Origin: Takakia lepidozioides
Lineage: Eukaryota; Streptophyta; Takakiopsida; Takakiales; Takakiaceae
Assembly (NCBI GenBank): GCA_030704615.1
Contig: CM060733.1
Location: 60,698,001 to 60,762,000, forward strand
Direction: 5' to 3'
DNA length: 64,000 nucleotides
Both the position numbers and the translations under genes were made by a program. The notes below the pieces were generated by a model. That model was not told the DNA's origin and made no database searches. It saw nothing but the letters and a program-made list of their open reading frames with translations. This document shows, one piece after another, positions 56,501 through 64,000 of the stretch (positions within the stretch are counted from its first letter, which is position 1; each line of letters begins with the position of its first letter).

Positions 56501-58736
56501 CTCTCGTGAGAGTACCAAGGACAATGAATCAGAAAATGAACATTGTCTTGAGGTTGCCCACACAACGGGCCATTGCAATCCCTCTTTCCTCTCTGCATCT
56601 GTTTGCTGTTCAAAGGTAGGCTTCCCGCCCTGAGTTTAAATTTCAGTGTAGTGCCGAGGGTGGGTAAACCCTTGAGGTCATCCATGATATCCTCTCCCAT
56701 GTCACAGACTGGAAACAAGTTCAGGGAAGTTTTCTGCCCGACTTCATTTTCATCAGACAATTTCCTGGCCACAGACATGGCTTTGGACACTACAGCCTCT
56801 AAGTCAGATTTATCCAGCAGGGTCAAGACTTGCAGGCCTAGATTCAGATCCTTGAGAATCTCTTCTACTCTCTTCCACTGGGCGCGGGGTCAATGGCCAC
56901 AAGGCTACGGCAAACAACGTCTTATGAGTACAATCTCTTCCACCAGGACTTAGCCTGTTTGACAGGGCAATCCTGCTTCCAAGATATAGAGTCGATTAAC
57001 TTAGGATATCTGATATTAGACATATGTTGCAGCTGACCCCACCATCTGACCTTGAATTCATCTTGTCGGGAGCTTAAGGAAGGGATGCCAAACTCACCCC
57101 GAACAGCCACATTTGGCTGTTTTGGAGCATGCTGACGTGCACTTCTTAAGCACCCCCACTTGAATGGATTCTAGAGACTTAGCCCATACTGCAGATGCGT
57201 ACTCCAAGGCAGGCCTAATAACGCGGCAAAGCATGGGAGAGAGATTGTACTCATAAGACGTTGTTTGCCGTAGCCTTGTGGCCATTGACCCCGCGCCCAG
57301 TTTGAGCGGGAACAAAAGGAACAGAACCTACCTCTGTCAGGGGCTGACGTTGGTAGTAAGACTTACCTTCATATAAAGAATTAATCCGGGTTTTCCAGAT
57401 ATCCTCTAGAAATCCCTTCACACAAGCATCAATCTGCTGTGTGTGATTTGCCCAAAAACTAGGCCTCAGGAGGGCCTGGGCTTTTGGCTCAGCCTCGAGA
57501 CTTTCAAAGTTGGTAAACAGGGGTACAGGCACAATTCCCTTGATAGAGTTGAAGAGAGCGTCTCTTTGGTGAGAGAACCCCGGACAGTGTATCAGAAAAT
57601 GAATACTGGGCATGGGAGAGAGAGACAGAGAGAGATATAGAGCATGAAGAAGTGCAGGTGCAAATTCAAGCAGTCAACATACCAAGCCATGTTGGTGAGC
57701 AACAAGGTCTGCATTTTGAGAGCTTCTACCCAGACCTTGCAACCATCCTGTTCCCTGTGCTCGCTTCTCTTCCATTCCAATGCTATCCTTGAGAACCTCA
57801 ATGCGCTCCCGACATGCCTTCACAAACAGACCTACCTGCAACAAAAAGAAGCCGTTAATTTGTATGCAGATGCATACATGCTTGGCAATAACTTGCATTT
57901 GTCAGAATGCAACAAGGTCAGTTCATATTTAGAAATATTTAAAAGCATCAGGTTAGGGGAATGTCTTCAGGTGTTGAAGCAGTCAACTTGGCAACCAAGC
58001 CACCTTATGATTCATTTGTGTGAATATGTGAAAGAGAATATAAGTCTCACCTCATTTTCAATCTTGTCACGATCTTGCTCTGTGCTTCGATGCTTATCAG
58101 CATAGTCTTTGCCATGCATCATCACAAAGGAATGCATGGCCCGTATGTTTCCCAGCTGCATTCGCCCCATCCTCCCATCTCAATCATTCCCGTCGTTGCA
58201 ATGTATTTGTGTGTCTGCACTCAACTTAGATTTGACAAAGGATCCTACCCGAATTCACAGCCTACTTGACCCAACGTGATGCATTTCCTAACAGCAAATG
58301 TGCTGATGGGGAAATAATCGCCACACTCGAGTCAGCGAAAGATGCTACCGTAGTCTTCTGAAGTTACAGTTCTATCAAAAGTTTGCTACTTACAATCTCG
58401 ATGGCTGTCAGGGTGAAAGTTGAGCGCTGGGCAGTTGTATGCAAGATGAGAGATGCTGACACTTTCGCCATTTTTGTCTGCATCCACATCGATGGTCAAT
58501 TAAACACTGCATTTCCCCCTCCCTCTCTCTCCACACAAAAGAGTCTGCATCCACAAGACCTAGCAAACAGAGTATTGCAATCCAACAGACAGAAACGTGA
58601 ATTCTGGGAGGAGGCACTAGAGTTACAAATTCTGCTACTCTGAATTCACTCGCAATACCTCATCATATTGAAGCTTGAGGGCAGCTGATCGGACCGCTTC
58701 CCGGTAGCTTCCCGTCAAATCCTTAGCACTCGCCAT
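50546..58736 (-). CDS. SYP81: Syntaxin SYP81 (syntaxin-18 family ER Qa-SNARE)
   Basis: Seven phase-0 exons: 58,659-58,736, 58,394-58,477, 58,051-58,155, 57,683-57,835, 51,414-51,677, 50,930-51,061 and 50,546-50,692. All borders are GT-AG. They encode 320 residues, close to the 310 of Arabidopsis SYP81. The start is MASAKDLTGSYREAVRSAAL. Exon 3 has KDYADKHRSTEQDRDKIENE. Exon 5 has LILSERLHSVTALFDRLRAV and RFQDAIERR. Exon 6 carries the SNARE core EMSALNHLFSTHVLQQAQQI. The last exon ends AVEATQNVDKGNKELTK, RNSSSR and a C-terminal membrane anchor (LYIILIFSVLICTLLFLDWY). SYP81 is the Qa-SNARE for Golgi-to-ER retrograde transport. Intron 4 is 6.0 kb and full of LINE fragments. The gene is head to head with RPN7. 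Confidence 0.93.
54058..55902 (-). pseudogene. LINE reverse transcriptase (614 open codons)
   Basis: A long open frame with AGGPDGIVNELIKHGGDPM, WRQGVIVNLYKKGDREEPGN, NYRGVTLLNAVGKKF, GQAGFRRNRGCVDHIFTLSQ, VFFLDVKKAYDTVWRDGLW (motif A), GVAQGCTLSPLLFNVFIN (motif B), ALMFADDFAGIGETP (motif C, FADD) and YLGVEFSSNCNWDAHI. All catalytic residues are present. A shift near 54,270 leads to CRVIRPALEYGSAIW and then, in further fragments, a CCHC finger. Confidence 0.9.
55602..56498 (-). pseudogene. LINE apurinic-type endonuclease domain
   Basis: The frame reads KGVGFFVRDFLFDNCEI, FVGCVYMPTEGTLSADADK, VVLLGDFNARVGKGI (motif GDFN), RSIVDYIIMDKILFP and TDIGTSDHFLVWTEIKR (motif SDH), the exonuclease-endonuclease-phosphatase fold of APE-type LINEs. 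It lacks the first strands with the metal-binding E and is followed, after a frame change near 55,870, by the RT ORF. Confidence 0.85.
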
Positions 58737-59296
58737 CCTTAAATCAGACCAAAACAACCCCACCTAACTTGCCTTACTGACCCCAGCTTCGGATACCCCC
58801 AACATGACCTACACTTGCTCTGATCCGACACAGGAAAAACCCATAATCCGGCATGGAATGCAGTTGTAAGCGGATTCCGGAGCGAACTGCTCATCAAAAT
58901 GGATATGGGTGCTGGCGCAAATCACTCAGGGAGTGCGAATCGCTCAAAGAGATCTCTGCCAAATCACAAACTGATTTCCACCAGCTGATTTCTTCCCCTG
59001 CCCACCCCCCACAAAACCCTAAAATGCGTGGGAAAACTATTAGTTGCACCTGTGATTGGAATAGTTCGTCTGAAATATGGACGATCGTTCATTTTCTCCA
59101 GCGACGGGGCTTTGTGGCTCTCGATTCTCTCTAGGGCTGCTTTGTTCGGACTGTGCATCTTGAATCCGGCGTTGAAGAGAGACACAGAGAATTTCATCAG
59201 ACGTGTTGGTAATCGTCAGTCTGCGAAGGAATTGGTTCGAGACAAGGATATCCGGATTGGGTGTTGGAGTGGAAGAGATTTAGAAAGGTGGGCGAC
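58737..59296. promoter_or_regulatory. Shared divergent promoter of SYP81 and RPN7
   Basis: The two start codons are 560 bp apart and point away from each other. AAACCCTA, the plant telo-box often seen in promoters of housekeeping genes, lies at 59,014-59,021. No TATA box stands out. Joint control is inferred from position. Confidence 0.55.
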
Positions 59297-60457
59297 ATGG
59301 AGGACCAAGAGGCGACCCAGGATGCAAAGCTGGTGCTAGCGCACAAGCTTTTTCTCCTGCGGTCTTCTGATGTACCAGACATTGAGAAATCGCAACTGAA
59401 GGATGAGGTGATGGTAGTGATCCGTGCGGATGACATGGTGGGGCTGTACGAAAGCTGCTGCCAGGAGCTTGGCTGGGATCTCGAACAAGCTCTTTTGGAG
59501 TCGATGCAGGCTAAGATTGCGGATGACGTGAAGAAATTAGAAGATAGGATCACAGACGCTGAGGAAAATTTAGGGGAGAGTGAGGTTCGTGAGGCATTGT
59601 TGGCCAAGGCCCTGTACTACATTCGCATTGGTGACAAAGAGAAGGCCTTGGAGCAGCTGAAAGTGACTGAAGGGAAGACGGTGGCGGTGGGCCAGAAGAT
59701 GGACCTAGTTTTCCACAGTTTGAGACTGGGGTTTTTCTTCCTGGATTTCAACCTAATTTCCACGAACATCGAGAAGGCCAAGAGCTTGTTCAACGAAGGA
59801 GGTGACTGGGAACGGAAAAACAGGCTCAAAGTGTACGAGGGTTTGTACTGCATGGCGACCCGCAACTTCAAGCAAGCAGCCACACTGTTTCTGGACTCCA
59901 TATCCACATTCACTACGTATGAGCTTTTCTCATATGACACCTTCATATTATATACGGTGCTCACCAGCATCATCTCACTCGACCGGGTCTTTCTGAAACA
60001 GAAGGTGGTAGATGCTCCGGAGATTTTGACCGTGATTGGTAAGATCCCGAATCTCTCTGACTTTCTGAACGCCCTCTATGGTTGCCATTACAAGACATTC
60101 TTCGTAGCCTTTGCCGGTCTTACAGAGAAAATTACGTTGGACCGATACTTGCATCCTCACTTCCGGTACTATATGCGAGAGGTGCGGTCTGTGGCCTACT
60201 CACAGTTTCTAGAGTCTTACAAGAGCGTGACTATGGAGGCCATGGCCAAGGCCTTCGGAGTAAGCGTTGCCTTTCTGGATATGGAGTTATCACGTTTTAT
60301 AGCTGCGGGGAGGCTGAATTGCAAGATTGACAAGGTGGCTGGTGTCTTGGAAACCAATAGACCAGATGCAAAAAATGCTCTCTACCAAGGAACAATCAAG
60401 CAAGGGGACTTCCTGCTTAACCGCATCCAGAAGCTATCCAGAGTAATTGACCTGTGA
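59297..60457 (+). CDS. RPN7: 26S proteasome regulatory subunit RPN7 (PSMD6)
   Basis: An intronless ORF of 386 codons from MEDQEATQDAKLVLAHKL. It keeps ADAEENLGESEVREA, KALYYIRIGDKEKALEQLK, GGDWERKNRLKVYEGLYCM, TFTTYELFSYDTFILYTVL, KQKVVDAPEILTVIGKIP and, in the C-terminal PCI domain, YMREVRSVAYSQFLESYKSV and DKVAGVLETNRPDAKNALYQ, ending LLNRIQKLSRVIDL. The length matches Arabidopsis RPN7 (387) and no residue block is missing. RPN7 is a lid subunit of the 19S particle with TPR-like helices and a PCI domain. Plant RPN7 genes usually have introns, so the lack of them is unusual and could reflect a retrocopy or lineage intron loss. Confidence 0.95.
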   Translation: MEDQEATQDAKLVLAHKLFLLRSSDVPDIEKSQLKDEVMVVIRADDMVGLYESCCQELGWDLEQALLESMQAKIADDVKKLEDRITDAEENLGESEVREALLAKALYYIRIGDKEKALEQLKVTEGKTVAVGQKMDLVFHSLRLGFFFLDFNLISTNIEKAKSLFNEGGDWERKNRLKVYEGLYCMATRNFKQAATLFLDSISTFTTYELFSYDTFILYTVLTSIISLDRVFLKQKVVDAPEILTVIGKIPNLSDFLNALYGCHYKTFFVAFAGLTEKITLDRYLHPHFRYYMREVRSVAYSQFLESYKSVTMEAMAKAFGVSVAFLDMELSRFIAAGRLNCKIDKVAGVLETNRPDAKNALYQGTIKQGDFLLNRIQKLSRVIDL

Positions 60458-63276
60458 TTTCTAAGAGATGAACTTTTAGCTGAGGTGAAGGTCATAAATC
60501 TGACTATTTTAGGTGCCAGGGAAGGCAGAATTTTGACCATGGGGATGTGACTAGTCCATCATCTAATAAAACCTCTAGGCTCTTGCTGTTTGACAGCAGA
60601 TTGTTGGGCCCGTCCTGCTGTGCCAAGGGGCCAAAATGGACTAATGCCTGGGGTTTCTCAGGATCGTCTAGGTTCAGCCTGTAGATGGAAGTCATTTGAT
60701 TCCAGACATGTATTCCAATCAATTTGGATACCTTCACACTTCTTGCAAAGTACTAGTTTCTCTTTTGAATTTTGTTGAGCAATCAGTACCACAATGTCAA
60801 TTTTAATGTAGCTTGCTTGGCGAGTTTTGTTGAATTGAGATTGCCAAGGATTAGTCTGTGCTTAATTGCCTGGTAATGATCCCTGGGCAGAGTTGTTCTG
60901 AGAGTTCCATCATTTTTGTGGCAGTTTGAAAGTTCACTCTACAGCACTGTCCAAGAGTCCTCCTGAATGTGACATCGCAATCTGTCTCTGTCATTACAGT
61001 TACTTCTTTGTCTATCTCTTCCACCCTCTTTGAACTAGGGTTGCATCTTGATAAGTATATGAGGGGAACATTGCCTCCCTCATTTACGACAACATATGTA
61101 TATATATACCTAAATGTCTGTTTGTCTGCAATATCGTGCTCAGTTCAAGTCATGATACATAAACATCAATGAATGCAAATTTCTTGGGTGGCACAGTGCT
61201 TGAGGTGCTCATTTTCAAAGTCTCGCTCGAGTACAAGCTGTAATCAGGCTACTTCCTGATGACAGTGCTTGTCAACAGCACTGACCCTTGTCAGTGTTCG
61301 GGAACTTTGAATCCTTGCAATTCTTATGTTGTCTCAAGACAGGATGATCTTGGCAAGAGCCCGTTTATAACCTGGTACTATAGTGGTTGAAAGGTAGCCA
61401 TTTGGATTCTGAAGATGACGATATTTTGGTTTCAGACCAACATACAAAGAATGTATCAGAGAAACGGGATGTAAAGAGAGGAGTTGCAGCTACAACCAAG
61501 TTCATTGCACTCAGTTGTGTACTGCTACAGTTGATAAATGCAAGCGGCTTAATTCTGCACGTATTGCAAAGCTAAAAGTTCACGAGGGAAAGACTACACG
61601 TGATTTACCGAAGTGGTTTAGGCATGGCCTTTGCTCCATTATTAGATTCACTATGCTCCACCAGCGAACAGTATCAAGACGATTAAAATGCAATTATGAA
61701 GGCTGTTGAAACGATTTGTTGAAGGTTTGCCAGGTTCATCAATCCATAGCAACTCATCGAGCGCTGTAGGCCAGGGCGTAGGAACAGGAAGTCGTGAAGC
61801 GAGCACAAGCTGTTCACAATTGCGCAATAGCTTCAACAGCTTCAAACATGCCAGCCCAGTAGCTCACAATTTTAACAACTAAATCGCATGATATGTACCC
61901 CACACACTAAGGTGAGAAGAGGACATCATCTGAAACCAAAGTCAAAGTGATACTCTGGTGAAACAGCCGCATCATGAGAGAGGGGTATCACAGTTTGGCA
62001 GATCAATGATCGGTGGGGTCTATCATGACTGTGAAGGGAAGCTGGGCTTGATGACATTATGCATCTGAGACATCCGGATCCTCTACGCAGCACTGAATGG
62101 GGTGGTTCAACACTAGTGGGATGCTGGCGGTAGCAGTTCTGATGACCAGTGGTGTGGCCATTTGAGGTGAAGAAGTGCCAAAGTGGCCCTGTCCATCGCA
62201 CACCTGCGGGAGGACGCTACGCTGGAATCTGAACAGTAGAGCATCCTAGTGAGATTATGAAGCATTTGTAATGTAAAGTTTGGCAGTGACACAGAGTGCT
62301 GTACTGATCTTGAGCTTCACAGTCCACACTCCACACTCGGAATTCATCACACTGTTTTAGGGCTCAGGGAGGGGGAGAATGGACGGGAATTTGTGGCAGA
62401 TGTGAGGACTGCGCAGGGTGAGTTCGTGATTTCCTCTGAGATCTGCAGGTAATGTACCCTGTACTTGGTCAGATCATTTTTGGCTCTGCTCTACTGATTA
62501 GATGTTCTTCACTGGGGTTTTTGGGGGGCTCTGGGAACTATGTTGGGAGCTGGACCTTCAGACTGGAAGGCACTGCTCGCTCTCAGAAGTCAAGTTATAA
62601 ACAGCATCTGGATGGCGGCAATGTTTCTTTAAATCTTGCAAACATGAGAATATGTGGAAGGGCAGAATTTTCGTGCTCGGGGTAGCTGCAGCCTCCCCTA
62701 CGATGATATGCATGTCCTGTATGAAAGTCCCAAGGGTTTCTCGCTGTCGTGGCTCTGAACTGCCCTGCTATTATCAGATTTCTTGACTCCGAATTGTGCT
62801 CTTGGTTCAATTTGAGGACATACCTGCAGTCTGCTGTCACGCTGGAAAATAATCGCTGAATAGACTTAGGCCTTTTCTTTGCACAGGTTTGGATTCCATG
62901 GTGGCTAGGTGAAGGTAGGTAGACTACATGCTTCTCTAGCCTGTTCTGCTTGGAGAAATGTTTGCTTCAGATATATCTGAATGGAACGCTTACTGATTTG
63001 CTGAAGAATGGAGGCCCATTATGGTCTTTGAAGTATCTTCTTGTGATGCGGGTGTGCAATGCATGGGAGTACTGCCAAAGATGGAGTGCTCCAGATCTGT
63101 AAGACGGTTCTTCTACTCTTGGATATCTCTGGGCGGGAGTGTCTTGAGCATGATTCATACCCTGGCACTTTTGTGTGGGCATTATCTACAGGTTGGAGAT
63201 CTGAAGTAGGATCTTCTGATGAGGTCACTTCAAAGAGCCTGTACATCTCACAGCACTATGTAGATGGGTAGATGCA
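60458..63276. other. Intergenic region between RPN7 and the F-box gene
   Basis: The first part should be the RPN7 3' UTR. I see no convincing gene in the remaining 2.7 kb. The last several hundred bases probably contain the F-box gene promoter and leader. A short ta repeat (tgtatatatatacc) lies at about 61,096. Confidence 0.45.
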
Positions 63277-64000
63277 ATGGAGGGTATGTTGATTCCAGGA
63301 CTGCCAAATGACATGGCACAAATGTGCCTGGCTAGGGTTCCCAGACTGAAGTACCCTGCACTGAGTGCTGTGTGCAAGGCATGGCAATCTCTTTTTAAAA
63401 GTCCAGAACTGTTTAAGATGCGGTCAAAGCTTGACCAGGTGGACCCATGGTTGCTGGTGCTTTGTGAAGACTCCCGAATGGAGGATGGGCTGGATGACAT
63501 TGTCTCATTTCTGGCGTTTGACTTGAAATTAAGGAAGCGATGCCGGATCCCACTGCCGGACTCAGAGGAACTAGTTCAGCGCTTGCAATATGGTGGCTTG
63601 AAGTGTGCCTCCATGGGCTACCTCTTCTTTGTTCTGGGAGGTGCAGTGAGGGATGACCTGGGGCTGCACGGTCAACGGACCGTCAACATTTTCAACACTG
63701 TGACCAATGAGTGGTCACAGGGTGCCAGCATGACGGTGGCCAGGTCTGTGCTCTATATACCATGGTCTCCTTTCTCTTGTACCATGCAGGTGTGCATGTG
63801 GCACTCTTCAGTATTTGCAGAAATTGAGTGGACTTCAGTAACCATATTATTTCCTCTCGCAATAACTTTACGATGAAACAGAAGTATATGCCGTGGACAA
63901 CTGCTCATTGTATCTGATACTTGATCATTCCTGGTCAGGTCATATTTTGCGTGTGGAGTCATCAACAGTTGCCTGTTTGTTGCGGGTGGGTACAATGCAG
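63277..64000 (+). CDS. F-box/kelch-repeat protein (partial, 3' end outside window)
   Basis: Exon 1 is 63,277-63,743 and exon 2 begins at 63,939. The intron is GT-AG and the codon AG|G is kept. The protein starts MEGMLIPGLPNDMAQMCLAR, with the F-box core LPNDMAQMCLARVP, YPALSAVCKAWQSLFKSPEL. Then comes a first kelch-like stretch (YLFFVLGG, VNIFNTVTNEWSQGASMTVA). Across the splice it reads RSYFACGVINSCLFVAGGYN, a kelch repeat. Such proteins are substrate receptors of SCF ubiquitin ligases; related plant proteins control phenylpropanoid enzymes and other targets. More kelch repeats must follow beyond 64,000. Confidence 0.85.

Larger units (their letters stand above)
52127..57613 (-). mobile_element. 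APE-type LINE cluster in SYP81 intron 4
   Basis: One nearly complete copy (56,498 to about 53,500) is surrounded by partial copies of its 3' part. The same 3' segment, with EDIWKTRINSLYEGKSYYQR and GRGVNGHKATANNVL, recurs at about 57,613-57,251, 53,420-53,090, 52,910-52,680 and 52,516-52,260. The terminal phrase gattgtactcataagacgtt repeats at several junctions. A post-RT fragment lies at 57,315-56,500. One short piece (about 56,880-56,935) is in opposite orientation. The cluster is flanked by intact SYP81 exons and sits wholly in an intron. Confidence 0.82.

Noticed and set aside
60969-62201. Short ORFs between RPN7 and the F-box gene
   Set aside because: All are short, without motifs or splice-consistent neighbours.
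1-64000. tRNA, rRNA or other structured RNA genes
   Set aside because: I looked for tRNA-like A and B boxes and rRNA stretches and saw none I could support by eye.

Overview
The window is nuclear DNA of a land plant. The genes read as plant orthologues with GT-AG introns: a RAY1-like Golgi glycosyltransferase, the plant syntaxin SYP81, the proteasome subunit RPN7 and an F-box/kelch protein. A decayed PLS-type PPR gene and the mix of transposons (a restriction-like-endonuclease LINE, a Penelope-like fragment, a chromovirus, CACTA elements) fit a seedless plant, most likely a fern or lycophyte. That placement is inference.

Layout. Positions 1-4969 hold a RAY1-like gene (minus strand, 3' end outside the window). 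Positions 5.7-44.9 kb are one block of nested transposable elements. Positions 45.5-46.7 kb hold a plastid-targeted methyltransferase-like membrane protein (plus). A lipocalin gene (minus) lies at 47.3-49.65 kb. SYP81 (minus, seven exons) spans 50.5-58.7 kb and carries a 6-kb intron filled with fragments of a second LINE family. RPN7 (plus, intronless) is at 59.3-60.5 kb, head to head with SYP81. An F-box/kelch gene (plus) starts at 63.28 kb and runs off the right edge.

Nested block. The outermost element is a LINE with an N-terminal zinc finger, a reverse transcriptase and a C-terminal restriction-like endonuclease, lying on the minus strand between about 44.9 and 5.74 kb. It is broken twice. 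A 90-bp copy of a LINE-tail sequence sits at 42,247-42,336 between 11-bp direct repeats. A CACTA element occupies 6,910-42,134, about 35.2 kb, with inverted CACTAC...GTAGTG ends and a 3-bp duplication GGT. Removing both insertions, with one copy of each duplication, restores the LINE reading frame exactly. This is the strongest structural result in the window.

Inside the CACTA shell, left to right: subterminal GC palindromes; the 3' part of a chromovirus (7.1-11.7 kb, minus); an LTR element without recognisable polymerase that encodes zinc knuckles and coiled coils (11.75-about 17.1 kb, minus); a second block of GC palindromes and a Ptta/En-Spm-like gene (17.9-20.8 kb, minus); a G/C hairpin; a Penelope-like RT fragment; a cluster of unrecognised spliced genes, one a DNA-methyltransferase-fold protein with a changed catalytic motif, beside an array of about 14 palindromes spaced about 105 bp apart (24.4-31.2 kb); a SET-domain ORF followed by a TNP2 transposase (32.3-38.6 kb); a further CACTA end at 39,504; a PPR pseudogene; and the right subterminal repeats.

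Without the nested block the RAY1-like and methyltransferase-like genes would be head-to-head neighbours about 1.3 kb apart.
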